This document shows, piece after piece, positions 1 through 10,110 of a DNA stretch of 64,000 nt. Position 1 is the first letter of the stretch, and each line of letters starts with the position of its first letter. The stretch is taken from assembly GCA_023390655.1 (NCBI GenBank), contig JAEWCL010000003.1:434001-498000 (forward strand). The letters run 5' to 3'. The DNA is from Bacillota bacterium. GTDB taxonomy: Bacteria; Bacillota; Clostridia; Christensenellales; CAG-138. The position numbers were made by a program, and so were the translations under genes. The notes under the pieces are model-generated. The model was not told the origin of the DNA, made no database searches, and saw only the letters and a list, made by a program, of their open reading frames with translations.

Positions 1-393
1 ACGGATATCAAGCTTACGTTTGAAAACGGCAAGATCGTCGCCTGCGGCGCAAACGATACCGAGCGCATCACAAAGGTGTTTGATATGGACGAAGGCGCGC
101 GTTATGTGGGCGAGTTTGCAATCGGCGTCAACCCGTATATCACAACGCCTATGAAGGATACGCTCTTTGATGAAAAGATTACGGGCAGTTTCCACTTCAC
201 GCCGGGCAACTGCTATGATGAAGCGCCCAACGGCAATAAATCGGCGCTGCACTGGGACCTCGTCTGCATCCAGACCGCCGCCTACGGCGGGGGAGAGATG
301 TATTTTGACGATGTGCTCATCCGCAAGGACGGCTTGTTTGTACTTCCCGAACTGATGCCGTTAAACCCGAAGGAATTGCTCGCGGAAGCGTAA
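1..393 (+). CDS. M29-family aminopeptidase, C-terminal part (5' end outside window)
   Basis: Open in frame 1 from the first base, giving the last 130 residues. The segment [17 protein letters not shown] followed by KSALHWDLV matches the conserved C-terminal region of M29 (AmpS/PepS/AmpT) metallo-aminopeptidases, where the His and Asp of the HWD motif belong to the metal site. The enzyme would remove N-terminal residues from peptides in the cytoplasm. Only the C-terminal third is visible, so start, promoter and full domain order cannot be judged. No obvious terminator separates it from gap; about 180 bp with inverted repeats follow. The family call is firm; substrate preference is not. Confidence 0.85.
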   Translation, partial: TDIKLTFENGKIVACGANDTERITKVFDMDEGARYVGEFAIGVNPYITTPMKDTLFDEKITGSFHFTPGNCYDEAPNGNKSALHWDLVCIQTAAYGGGEMYFDDVLIRKDGLFVLPELMPLNPKELLAEA

Positions 394-487
394 CGCCGGA
401 GTGTGAAAAAAGCCTCAGACAATTGCGTGATATCACGAAATTGTCACAAAAATGCCTTGCATCGCATAAAAAAATGCGATAGTATAA

Positions 488-1585
<1,098 letters not shown>

Positions 1586-1620
1586 GATCAGCCGAATTTC
1601 CGGTATATAATCCTGACGAG

Positions 1621-1661
1621 AACGCGCCTCTTTTGATCACTCAAAAGAGGCGCGTTTTTTT
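1621..1661 (+). terminator. Rho-independent terminator of gap
   Basis: Perfect 16-bp stem (1621-1636 with 1641-1656), loop TCAC, followed by a T run to 1661. The left arm begins with AA and the hairpin abuts the 3' end of the convergent minus-strand gene at 1663, so it may act in both directions. Confidence 0.95.
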
Positions 1662-1662
1662 A

Positions 1663-2187
1663 TTATGCGTTCTGGCTATCTCCGAATTGATTCTCGATAG
1701 CGCTGATGATAATGTTTGTAATCTTCAGGGCGTTTTCATGCAGGTCGTCATAAATTGCGATGCTCGGCCCAAAATCCTCTTTGAGCAAATAATCGATCAA
1801 TCTTAGCTCCATCCGGAATTTCTCATGGGAGGCTTCCCGCAAAGCGGTTTGATCGATATGCGGATTTGCTTCGGCCAGGGAGGCGATCAGATGTTCCGTA
1901 TTATCCGCCCACCGTTTTTCAAGAGGCGCAATATCCCCGCCCATCCGCTTGGTTGACGCGATTTCTGAGAGAATCAGAATGTTTTGATTTAAAAGCGCCT
2001 CTATTTTTCCGGCTTCTTCCGCACCATAAAAATGAGTATACAGGGCCGTTAAATCCGTACTGTTCCGGAAGGTGCGCAAGGCAACATGGTTAAAATCTCT
2101 TAACCCCAGCATCAGGCTGCCGATATAGTGCCGAATCCAGATGACACGGTCCACCCACAGGCTTTGCAGACGCTGCTTCCAATCCAT
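1663..2187 (-). CDS. Conserved hypothetical protein, helical, 174 aa
   Basis: A cytoplasmic, alpha-helical 174-residue protein with no signal peptide or membrane segment. The pattern of a Trp-rich N-terminus (LWVDRVIWIRHYI), then a middle FYGAEEAGKIEALLNQNIL, and a repeat-like C-terminus (LREASHEKFRMELRLIDYLL) resembles a family of unnamed small helical proteins common in Bacillus and Clostridia, sometimes mislabelled acetylglutamate kinase. There are no catalytic motifs. The start at 2187 follows an AAAGGGGTG ribosome site. It is convergent with gap and monocistronic. No function is assigned. Confidence 0.7.
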   Translation of the reverse strand: MDWKQRLQSLWVDRVIWIRHYIGSLMLGLRDFNHVALRTFRNSTDLTALYTHFYGAEEAGKIEALLNQNILILSEIASTKRMGGDIAPLEKRWADNTEHLIASLAEANPHIDQTALREASHEKFRMELRLIDYLLKEDFGPSIAIYDDLHENALKITNIIISAIENQFGDSQNA

Positions 2188-2308
2188 CCGTTACACCCCT
2201 TTCCCTTTCAATCTATGAGGCGGGTATTGGAAGTATCCCGGAGAATTGCCCGTAAGGATTGTGAACGTGAGGAAGATGGCATTTGTAAAGATTCGAAAGG
2301 GACAGAAC

Positions 2309-3160
2309 TTATTTTACGGTATCGAGCCATGCCTGCAAAGCTGCGGTGATGCCCGCCTTTTTATAAATCCTGTAATACTGAACGGGCGGAATGCTGCCGT
2401 CAAGAATTGGTATTTCTAAAAGCTCCCCGCTTGCAATCTGCGCCTCTACCAGCTTGCGCGCAAGCAACGTATACCAGCTTCCCTGCTTTAAAAAACGGAT
2501 GACGTTTGCCGCAATATCAATTTCAAGCTGAAACTGTTGGTGCCTTGAAAAGAGCCAGTTATGTGTGGACCCATAGAGAAAGTTTGAAGAAATAAACGGC
2601 AGAGTCTTCATAGCTGATATGGGGAGTCCGTTGCAATGCTCCCGGTTTTTGGCGCCGGTGACCAATATGACGGCATCCTCCGCAATGAGCTCGCAGCAAT
2701 ACTCCGGGTTGTAGTATGGATGGTGGGAGAAGCCAATATCAATCCGGCCTTTTTTGCACTCCGAAAGGATGCGCCCGGAGTGGCCGAATACGACACGGAG
2801 GGAAACTTCCGGGTGCTGCGGCAAGAACGCTTCCATCAATTGATACAGCTCTGTATCGTAATAGGCATACACGCTGCCCAAAGTCAGCCTGCCTGTGAAT
2901 TTTGCGGCCTGGTTCGCCTCCTCAATCGCCTTTCGTTCCATATTGACCATTTCTTCCGCATACCCGAAAAGCGCCTTTCCAGCCTGCGTCAATTCCGTGC
3001 GGCTGTGGCTACGGAGAAAGAGCGGCTGCCCAACCTCCCGTTCCAGTTCCCGGATGCGGTTGCTGATGGTGGATTGTGCCACAATGAGGTCTTTTGCGGT
3101 TTGGGAGAAGCTTCCTGTTTCTGCCAAGGAAAGGAACGTAGCCAGCTGTTCCGTATTCAT
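2309..3160 (-). CDS. LysR-family transcriptional regulator
   Basis: 283 residues. An N-terminal winged helix-turn-helix (residues 1-60, TGSFSQTAKDLIVAQSTIS) is followed by a linker helix and the two-lobed effector-binding domain typical of LysR regulators. The start at 3160 (MNTEQLATFL) is preferred over an in-frame codon 23 residues upstream because GGAGGGTTC sits directly before it and the shorter form begins exactly where LysR alignments begin. It diverges from the MATE pump at 3319, a layout in which the regulator usually controls the neighbouring gene from the shared region 3161-3318. The effector is unknown. Confidence 0.93.
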   Translation of the reverse strand: MNTEQLATFLSLAETGSFSQTAKDLIVAQSTISNRIRELEREVGQPLFLRSHSRTELTQAGKALFGYAEEMVNMERKAIEEANQAAKFTGRLTLGSVYAYYDTELYQLMEAFLPQHPEVSLRVVFGHSGRILSECKKGRIDIGFSHHPYYNPEYCCELIAEDAVILVTGAKNREHCNGLPISAMKTLPFISSNFLYGSTHNWLFSRHQQFQLEIDIAANVIRFLKQGSWYTLLARKLVEAQIASGELLEIPILDGSIPPVQYYRIYKKAGITAALQAWLDTVK

Positions 3161-3318
3161 AGAACCCTCCCTGTTATCAAGGAAACGAATAATATTGATC
3201 GATTTATTTCGCTTTATTGATGTTAACATATGTGCTATATTCCAGTCAACGCGCCGGATAAACGGCTGTTGCCCAAATCCAAGGCAAGTCCCGGCGGAGG
3301 ATGAACAATGGGGGATAT

Positions 3319-4682
3319 ATGAAAACGGACAGACACGACCTGACCCAGGGAAGTATTTTTAAAAAGCTGCTGTTGTTTTTTCTTCCGATGCTTGCAGGAA
3401 GCATGCTGCAGCAGCTTTACACGGTTGCGGACGCTATCATCATTGGAAAGCTGATCGGGAAAACCGGCCTTGCCGCGATCGATTCCATTTACAGCCTGAC
3501 AAAGCTGCCGGTGAATTTCTTTATAGGACTTTCCGGGGGTGCCGCCATTTTGATTTCTCAATACTTTGGCGCGAAGGACAATGACGGTCTTTAAAGGCCG
3601 TTCATACGTCGCTTGCGTTTTCCTTTGTGGGCGGCCTGATCCTTTCCGCAGTGGGGGTCATGCTGGCGCCGTATTCCTTAAACTGGATTCATGTGCCTTC
3701 GGACATCTATCCCTACGCGCTCTCGTATGCAAGCATCTATTTGAGCGGCCTGGCGCTTTCCATGACCTATAACATCGGCGCGGGTATTTTGCGCGCGGTG
3801 GGGGATTCCAAAACGCCGTTTTATATTTTGTTTGTTTCCAATGCCTCCAACGTTATGCTGGATCTTCTTTTTGTAGGCGTGTTTAAATGGCATGTCGCAG
3901 GTTCCGCGCTGGGTACGGTATTGTCTCAGATGTTGAGCGCCGCGCTGGTCCTGCGTGCCCTTAACAGGACGAACCATGCTTGCAGGGTGGATTTCAAAGC
4001 GGTCCGGCTGCACAAGGCCGTATTGAAGGCAATCCTGCTTCTGGGCGTTCCTGTGGCGGTACAATCCGTTCTGTTTCCGTTTGCCAATATGATGATGCAG
4101 GCAAACATCAACGCACTTGGAACGGACAGCGTTACCGCCTGGGCGCTTTGCGGAAAAATGGACTTTATGGTTTGGCTGACGATCGATTCCCTTGCCGCTG
4201 CCATTTCCACATTTGCCGCGCAGAACTATGGCGCTGGGCAGCATGAAAGAATCCGGCAGGGGGTACGCATCGGCATGGGGATTACACTGTTGCTGACGCT
4301 TTTGATGAGCGCCGCGCTTTACCAGTGGTGCGAGCCTTTCGGGATGCTGTTTTTAGCAAAGGCAGACAGCAGCATACTTGCAATCAGTACGCCGGTGATG
4401 CGCCTTCTTTCCCCGCTTTATCTTTTCTATGTCTTTGGCGCGGTTTTGTCCGGTGCAATCCGCGGGATGGGAGATACGGTCCGGCCCATGCTTGTAACGA
4501 TGCTGAGCACCTGCGGGGTGCGTATCGTATGGACGCTGTTTGTAGTTCCTACAACCCCCACCCTGATGGTCATCCTGTGGGGATATCCCGTTTCCTGGCT
4601 GATAACGGCGGCTTCCTTTGCTGTATTCTATCTTGTATTCGTAAAAAGAAGCCGCCTCTCCAATCGGGTGCGGGAAATGTAA
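3319..4682 (+). pseudogene. MATE-family multidrug/Na+ antiporter, interrupted by a frameshift near 3592
   Basis: The first 92 residues (3319-3591) read as a MATE N-terminus, with helix GSMLQQLYTVADAIIIGKLIG and the end SQYFGAKDNDGL, and then hit TAA at 3592. The rest of the protein continues in another frame from about 3594 (KAVHTSLAFSF...) to 4682, with the remaining helices and no further break. Restoring one base (or removing two) at 3592-3594 joins them into a protein of about 455 residues, the usual MATE length. The ribosome site GGGGG sits 5 nt before ATG 3319. Intact MATE pumps export drugs or cationic compounds using Na+ or H+. Either it is a young pseudogene or a sequencing error; the rest of the gene shows no decay. 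Confidence 0.85.
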
Positions 4683-4710
4683 TCTGCCGTTTGAAACATT
4701 GCCTTTGTTC

Positions 4711-4738
4711 TTTACCTCCGCAAAATTTGTAGTATAAT
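4711..4738 (+). promoter_or_regulatory. Sigma-A type promoter for the CLC gene
   Basis: TTTACC, 16-bp spacer, TATAAT; 39 bp before the CLC start. No fluoride-riboswitch-like fold is seen in the leader. Confidence 0.6.
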
Positions 4739-4777
4739 AATCGCTGTATGTAAAACGGAAAAGAGGCATTTTTATTC

Positions 4778-6343
4778 ATGGGTAAACCGGAAAACAGATA
4801 TCGTGCGCTGTTTGACGAGGAAGGTCAAAAGATATCTGTCGTATGGAAAGGCGCGCTAATTGGTGTTCTTGTTGGAGTTGCTGTTGTACTGTACAGGCTT
4901 GCGCTGACGTCTGCGGAGGAGATATCCTTTGCCGTATATGCGTATATAAGGAGTCATACGGGATGGATTCCGGCATTGTTTCTTGGGCTGGGCGCCCTGG
5001 GTTACGGCGTAGGGCTGCTCGTTTCAAAATACCGCGCTATCAGCGGCAGCGGCATCCCGCAGGTAAAGGGTATTATGACAGGCTATATGGAAACCGGATG
5101 GTTTAGCACATTCCTTGCAAAATTCCTGGGAGGAACGCTCTCCATACTTGCAGGGCTGTCCTTGGGACGGGAGGGACCTTCCATTCAGCTTGGCGCGTCC
5201 TTAGCCCAAGGCGTGGGAGATAAGCTTGCAAAGACAAGGGCGGAACGCAAGATTCTGATTGCCAGCGGTGCCAGCGCGGGTCTTGCCGCAGCATTTAATG
5301 CCCCTCTTGCGGGCGTGATGTTCGCAATGGAGGAAATTTTCAAATATATTTCCCCCTTGATCCTGCTTTCCACAATGGTTTCCGCAATCGTTGCGGACTG
5401 CGTCTCCAGGATTGTGTTCGGCGCGGCACCCGTATTTTCCTTTACCATTCAAAGCGGCATTCCTCTGCGCAGTTATTGGCTCGTCTGCCTGGTTGGTGTT
5501 CTGCTGGGGGGGGCGGGTGCGGCTTATAACTGGGTGCTGTTGAAAACCCAGGCGCTTTATAAAAAGATTGCCCGCGGAGATGTGCGCGTCCGCATGATCG
5601 TTCCATTCCTGCTTGCGGGCGTTGCCGGGCTGCTGTTTCCCGTGGTGCTTGGCGGAGGCCATGCAGTGGTGGAGAAGCTCGAGCTTTCCACAGGCATATC
5701 TTTTCTGCTGCTGGTGCTGTTGGTAAAATTCGCATTCTCCATGTTCAGCTTCGGTGCGGGTGCGCCGGGCGGCATATTTTTCCCTCTGCTGATTATCGGC
5801 GGTACCATTGGGGCTGTGATTGCAAACGTTGCGGTCAACTATTGGTCCATTGACGCGGCGCTCTTTGAGAATGTTGTGATCCTGGCGATGGCCGGCTATT
5901 TTGCGGCAATCGTGCGCGCTCCGTTTACAGGAATCATACTTTTATTGGAAATGACGGGGTCGTTTGTGGACCTGCTGCCACTGGCGCTGGTTGCAATTCT
6001 TGCGAGTACGGTTGCTGATTTGATCAAAAGCGTGCCTATTTATGATGCGCTGCTCCATACCCTTGTGCAGGAGCAGGGAACAAAGGACTGCGAGGACAGC
6101 GGTGGCAAAAAGATTACGCTGGAAACCGTTGTGCATGAGGGGGCCGCCGCAGCGGAGAAATGTGTGCGGGACTTGGGACTTCCCGCAAATTGCCTGCTGA
6201 TTGCCATACGCCGTGAGGGAAAGGATATCATTCCCAAAGGCGATACGCGGATCAGGGCATATGATTACTTGATCTTCCTTGTAAATGTGGAGGAGGAGGC
6301 GCGTCAGCGCGCCCGTATTGAAGAAATTGCTGCAGCAGGCTAA
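4778..6343 (+). CDS. CLC-family chloride/proton antiporter with C-terminal TrkA_C domain
   Basis: 521 residues. Selectivity-filter motifs are GSGIP (90-94) and GREGP (130-134, gating Glu132), and the MFAMEE segment keeps the internal proton glutamate (185-186), which points to an H+/Cl- exchanger rather than a pure channel. The later motif GAPGGIFFPLL is also canonical. About 10-12 hydrophobic helices fill residues 20-440. The last 75 residues (ITLETVVHEGAAAAEKCVRDL onward) look like a TrkA_C/RCK-C regulatory domain instead of the CBS pair of many CLCs. It probably balances anions or charge across the membrane. It is a single gene with its own promoter at 4711. Confidence 0.93.
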   Translation: MGKPENRYRALFDEEGQKISVVWKGALIGVLVGVAVVLYRLALTSAEEISFAVYAYIRSHTGWIPALFLGLGALGYGVGLLVSKYRAISGSGIPQVKGIMTGYMETGWFSTFLAKFLGGTLSILAGLSLGREGPSIQLGASLAQGVGDKLAKTRAERKILIASGASAGLAAAFNAPLAGVMFAMEEIFKYISPLILLSTMVSAIVADCVSRIVFGAAPVFSFTIQSGIPLRSYWLVCLVGVLLGGAGAAYNWVLLKTQALYKKIARGDVRVRMIVPFLLAGVAGLLFPVVLGGGHAVVEKLELSTGISFLLLVLLVKFAFSMFSFGAGAPGGIFFPLLIIGGTIGAVIANVAVNYWSIDAALFENVVILAMAGYFAAIVRAPFTGIILLLEMTGSFVDLLPLALVAILASTVADLIKSVPIYDALLHTLVQEQGTKDCEDSGGKKITLETVVHEGAAAAEKCVRDLGLPANCLLIAIRREGKDIIPKGDTRIRAYDYLIFLVNVEEEARQRARIEEIAAAG

Positions 6344-6369
6344 AAGCCGCGCTCTTGAAAGCGGCTTTT
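6342..6369 (+). terminator. Weak hairpin terminator after the CLC gene
   Basis: AAAAGCCGC and GCGGCTTTT form a 9-bp stem around a 10-nt loop, starting inside the stop codon. The T run is only the stem arm itself, so termination may be partial. Confidence 0.55.
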
Positions 6370-6541
6370 GCACCGGTTGCAACTGTAATGTAGCCATGGC
6401 GAATTATTGTAACGCCTCCCCGGAAGGGCTTTTATCAGACGAAAACGATGGAGAATTGCAGCTTTTTTGTCTGCGCCCCTTTCCGGGTGCATGCTTTATA
6501 AGGTATAATTTAGACATCACATCGGATGGAGCGTGTAAATT

Positions 6542-7411
6542 ATGAGCAAATACCGCATCATGACAGAGGCTACCGTAGACCTTCCGCAATCGCTGATTGA
6601 AGAATACGACATTGCTGTTATTGCCATGGACTGCCGCATGCAGGAAAAAATATATATGGTGGAGCCTACGGGAAAGGAACTGGACCCCGTAGATTTCTAT
6701 AACCAAATGCGCGAAGGGGCTGTGGCGTCGACATCCCTCATCAACGCGTTTACGTTTGCGGAGTACTTTGAAAAGGAATTTCAAGCCGGGTATGACGTGA
6801 TTTATTTCGCGCTGACCTCCGCGCTGACTTCCCGCCTGGCCGCAAATCAGGCGATGGAGGATTTGCAGGAGAAATATTCGGAGCGCCGCCTGATCGTGGT
6901 GGATACGCTGTGCGCCTCTCTTGGCATGGGGCTTTTGGTCTACCATGCCGCGAAGAAGCAGCAGGCCGGTATGGGGATGGATGCGCTTGCAAAATGGGCG
7001 GAAGAAAACAAGCTGAAGATTTGCCACTGGTTTACCGTGGAAGATCTCAAATATTTGATGCGCAGCGGCCGTGTTTCCGCGGCATCCGCATTTGTGGGCA
7101 CCGCGCTCAACATCAAGCCCGTGCTGCAGGTGGACAATGCGGGCGCGCTTGTGCCGCTCGTCAAGGTACAGGGCCGCAGGCGCTCTCTGAAAACGCTCGT
7201 GGAAAATATGGAGAAGACCTTTGTGCCCGAAGGAAACGAATGCGTATTCATCGGCCATGCGGACAGCCCCGAGGATGCAGCGTATGTGAAAACCCTGGTG
7301 GAAGAGCGCTTTGGCGTCAAGAGCTTTGTGATCAATTACATCGGGCCAATTATCGGCGCGCACTCCGGCCCAGGTACGGTAGCGTTGTTCCACTTCGGCG
7401 CACACCGCTGA
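6542..7411 (+). CDS. DegV family fatty-acid-binding protein
   Basis: 289 residues with the DegV fold: N-terminal TEATVDLPQ, the ligand-region VASTSLINAFTFAEYF, then ALTSALTSRL, and the C-terminal lobe GRVSAASAFVGTALNIKPVLQ. In Firmicutes DegV/FakB proteins bind a fatty acid and present it to the FakA kinase so that exogenous fatty acids are activated for phospholipid synthesis; no fakA is in the window, so the partner is elsewhere. The start ATG at 6542 follows GGAGCG at weak spacing, with a TATAAT box at 6504-6509. It is monocistronic, ending at a shared terminator. Confidence 0.9.
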   Translation: MSKYRIMTEATVDLPQSLIEEYDIAVIAMDCRMQEKIYMVEPTGKELDPVDFYNQMREGAVASTSLINAFTFAEYFEKEFQAGYDVIYFALTSALTSRLAANQAMEDLQEKYSERRLIVVDTLCASLGMGLLVYHAAKKQQAGMGMDALAKWAEENKLKICHWFTVEDLKYLMRSGRVSAASAFVGTALNIKPVLQVDNAGALVPLVKVQGRRRSLKTLVENMEKTFVPEGNECVFIGHADSPEDAAYVKTLVEERFGVKSFVINYIGPIIGAHSGPGTVALFHFGAHR

Positions 7412-7431
7412 TTGATGATAGAAATGCGCAA

Positions 7432-7461
7432 AAACACTGCCCGCTGTTGCGGGCAGTGTTT
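7432..7461. terminator. Bidirectional terminator between degV and the transglutaminase lipoprotein
   Basis: A 13-bp perfect stem (7432-7444 with 7449-7461) with loop TGTT. Flanking A and T tracts suit both the plus-strand DegV gene and the minus-strand operon ending at 7467. Confidence 0.9.
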
Positions 7462-7466
7462 CTTTA

Positions 7467-8702
7467 TTATCCCTGATATACGAGATCCAGCAGGTAAAAC
7501 ACGTTGCTTACAGAAAATGTCGTGCAGTTATACGAGCCGGAGAAGTGATTGTTCCTGTACCAGGCCGTCATCCACTTTTCCAGATGGGAAGTCAGTTCCT
7601 GAAGCTGCGCATCTGTCGCAAGCCGGATGGAAACAGAAGTGTCACCTTTTTCGCAGGCTTCGTTCAGCGCCAGGTGCAGCGCTTCCTCGATATCCGCTCC
7701 GTCCGGAATATAAGCGCCGGTCTTTACATAATAGTTGCTTGCATTGTCGTTGCATACGGGCAGGTCCAGCGCATCGTAGAGTGTATCAAGCGTACGGCTT
7801 TGGTAGATTTCTTCATCTGTCAGGTTCAGGTAAGCATAGCAGGAGCTTTCCGGAAGCATGCCGTCCGAATCGTCCCAGGTAACATCCATCTGATAATACG
7901 CGCCATCAATACAGGCCACATTCCATGCGTGCTTTTGCGGGGCCCTAGTCTGGCTGTCGTCTGCGGACCACGCTTCCCCTGTGAGCGTGAGGCATTCAAT
8001 GCCCGCTTCACGCAAAAGCAGGGTAAGCGCCTTGCTGTACCCCTCACAGCGGGCGTACCCCAGGACCAGCGCGCCGTAGGCGGTGCCGTCATATACGCCG
8101 TCTTCACGGTAGGTGCAGCGCGTGATGATGCTCTGGTAAAAAAGGAGTTGCTTTTCAAAGCCGCCGCTGAGGCCCGCGGCTTCCTCCTGCAAAAGGTCTA
8201 TGATATCCTGCAGCTTCTTCTTAGCGTCGGTATAGGCTTCCTTGGTAAAAATATAGGTTGGCTGTATGGAGAGCGCCAGATCCGGCTTGTTTTCCTGTAC
8301 AAAGTAGGAATATTCTCCGTTGATCTGGAACAGCTCCGGGCAATCGTAGCTTAAAAGCCACATTAACGTTTTCAGTTTTTTCTCGGAAATGGGCGTGGAA
8401 AATCTGATTTCCTGTTTGAAACTGGAGATTCCTGCGTACATTTGTGCGCAGATGCGCTGATCTTCCTCTGAAAGCTGCTTCAAAAAATATTTGCTGTCAA
8501 GATCGGGAATACCGCTTTGACCGATCTCGACAGTATCCGACGAAGCCTGTGGGGGAATGGCGGCGGGACGGTCATCGGGCGCGCTTTTTACGATAGGCGT
8601 TTTTGTAAGCAGGCCGCAGCCGGAAACAAACGCCATCATAAACAGGAGCGCGGCACAAAGAAGAGAACGAAAAATATGGTTGTAGAAACGGTGCTGGCGC
8701 AA
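7467..8702 (-). CDS. Transglutaminase-like lipoprotein
   Basis: 411 residues. A signal peptide ends in the lipobox VSGC (Cys29), so the protein should be lipid-anchored outside the membrane. Residues 185-290 form a transglutaminase/protease-like core: Cys219 in YARCEGYSKA, His258 in KHAWN, Asp273 in MDVTWDD, a complete Cys-His-Asp triad. The C-terminal region (330-411) has no recognised domain. The start is TTG at 8702, supported by GGGGAGG 6-7 nt upstream; the ATG nearby is out of frame. It follows radA by 43 bp on the minus strand and is probably the last gene of that operon. It could be a peptidase or cross-linking enzyme acting on wall or surface proteins; the substrate is unknown. Confidence 0.88.
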   Translation of the reverse strand: MRQHRFYNHIFRSLLCAALLFMMAFVSGCGLLTKTPIVKSAPDDRPAAIPPQASSDTVEIGQSGIPDLDSKYFLKQLSEEDQRICAQMYAGISSFKQEIRFSTPISEKKLKTLMWLLSYDCPELFQINGEYSYFVQENKPDLALSIQPTYIFTKEAYTDAKKKLQDIIDLLQEEAAGLSGGFEKQLLFYQSIITRCTYREDGVYDGTAYGALVLGYARCEGYSKALTLLLREAGIECLTLTGEAWSADDSQTRAPQKHAWNVACIDGAYYQMDVTWDDSDGMLPESSCYAYLNLTDEEIYQSRTLDTLYDALDLPVCNDNASNYYVKTGAYIPDGADIEEALHLALNEACEKGDTSVSIRLATDAQLQELTSHLEKWMTAWYRNNHFSGSYNCTTFSVSNVFYLLDLVYQG

Positions 8703-8745
8703 AGCATCCTCCCCAAATTATTCGGATAATACGATCAAGTTTGCC

Positions 8746-10071
8746 CTACAGAAGCGCAACGGCCTCCGCAATGTTCCGCACCGGAACCAGCGTAGCCCCC
8801 GGGACAGACGGCATCGCGTCCGAGCGGGGAACGATCAGGTTCGTAAAGCCAAGCCGTACACATTCGCGCATACGCTTTTCCATGTGGGATACGGCGCGTA
8901 CCTCGCCTGTTAGCCCAAGCTCGCCAATGGCGGCTGTAGAGGGTTTTAAAGGCGTTTCCTTGTAACAGGAGGCGATGCACAGTGCAACGCCAAGATCCAC
9001 CGCGCGTTCCATCAGCTTTAACCCGCCCACGACATTTAAGTATACGTCCTTATCGGAAAGACGCAGCCGCGCTTTGTTTTCAAGTACAGCGAGCAGCAGC
9101 GAAAGCCTGCCGGTATCAATTCCGGTACTGGTGCGCCGTGCGGTGCCGTAGGCGGTCTGCGCCAACAGCGCCTGCACCTCCGCAAGCATCGGGCGTGTCC
9201 CCTCCATGGCGCAGGTGACGGTGCAGCCGGGCAGATGCGCGCCGGAAAGAAACAGGCGGGAAGGGTCCTCCACCTGATGCATGCCGTCGTCGCACATTTC
9301 AAATACGCCCACCTCGTTGGTGGAGCCAAAGCGGTTTTTGACCGCGCGCAGCAGCCGCAAATCCGCATGGCGCTCCCCTTCAAAGTAAAGCACGGTATCC
9401 ACCATATGTTCAAGCACCCTTGGGCCTGCGATTGCGCCGTCCTTGGTCACATGGCCGACGATGAGCACCGCAGCGCCCGTCTGCTTCGCCAGACGCGTCA
9501 ACACGGCGGTGGCTTCGCGCACCTGGCTGATGCTGCCGACAGCGCCCGGTAAATCCGGGCAGGACATGGTCTGTATGGAGTCCACAATCACAAAAGCCGG
9601 GCGCAGGTGCCGGATCTGCGCTTCGATCACACCAAGATCGGTTTCAGCGAGCAGCAGCACATTCCCGGGGATATTCAGGCGCTGTGCCCTGAGCTTGATC
9701 TGTGCGGGCGATTCTTCGCCGGAGACATAGAGCACCTTTTCAGATTGCGCCAGGCTGCCTGCGGCCTGCAGCAGCAGCGTGGATTTGCCGATGCCGGGGT
9801 CACCGCCGAGCAACACCGCCATGCCGCGGGCAATGCCGCCGCCAAGCACCCGGTCCAGCTCCTGCATGCCGGTAGAGCTTCTTTTTGCATCCTCCGTATC
9901 GATATCCGAAAGCGGAAGCGCGTGTGCGCCGATGGCGGCGGCCTTTACCTGTACCGCGCTTGTCTCCACGAGCGTATTCCAGCTGCCGCAGCCCGGGCAT
10001 TTTCCAAGCCACTTTGCGCTTTCATAGCCGCATTCCCCGCAGAAGAAGAGGGGACGCGTGTTCTTTGCCAT
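8746..10071 (-). CDS. radA: DNA repair protein RadA (Sms)
   Basis: 441 residues with all RadA parts in order: a C4 zinc finger (CGECGY ... CPGCGSWN, residues 11-31), Walker A GGDPGIGKST, the RadA-specific KNRFGSTNEVG motif, and a C-terminal Lon-protease-like domain (PSTAAIGELGLTGEVR). RadA is a DnaB-like hexameric helicase that drives branch migration of recombination intermediates with RecA. The start ATG at 10071 is preceded by GGGAGGTAAC. It lies between the beta-propeller-like gene (39 bp upstream) and the transglutaminase lipoprotein, probably one minus-strand transcript; disA, its frequent partner, is not here. Confidence 0.98.
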   Translation of the reverse strand: MAKNTRPLFFCGECGYESAKWLGKCPGCGSWNTLVETSAVQVKAAAIGAHALPLSDIDTEDAKRSSTGMQELDRVLGGGIARGMAVLLGGDPGIGKSTLLLQAAGSLAQSEKVLYVSGEESPAQIKLRAQRLNIPGNVLLLAETDLGVIEAQIRHLRPAFVIVDSIQTMSCPDLPGAVGSISQVREATAVLTRLAKQTGAAVLIVGHVTKDGAIAGPRVLEHMVDTVLYFEGERHADLRLLRAVKNRFGSTNEVGVFEMCDDGMHQVEDPSRLFLSGAHLPGCTVTCAMEGTRPMLAEVQALLAQTAYGTARRTSTGIDTGRLSLLLAVLENKARLRLSDKDVYLNVVGGLKLMERAVDLGVALCIASCYKETPLKPSTAAIGELGLTGEVRAVSHMEKRMRECVRLGFTNLIVPRSDAMPSVPGATLVPVRNIAEAVALL

Positions 10072-10110
10072 CCGTTACCTCCCAAATAACCCGCATCCGG
10101 GCACAAAAGC

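Noticed and set aside
4683..4777. Possible fluoride riboswitch before the CLC gene
   Set aside because: The leader is too short after the promoter and lacks the conserved crcB-motif core; the channel has the normal GREGP filter of Cl- exchangers.
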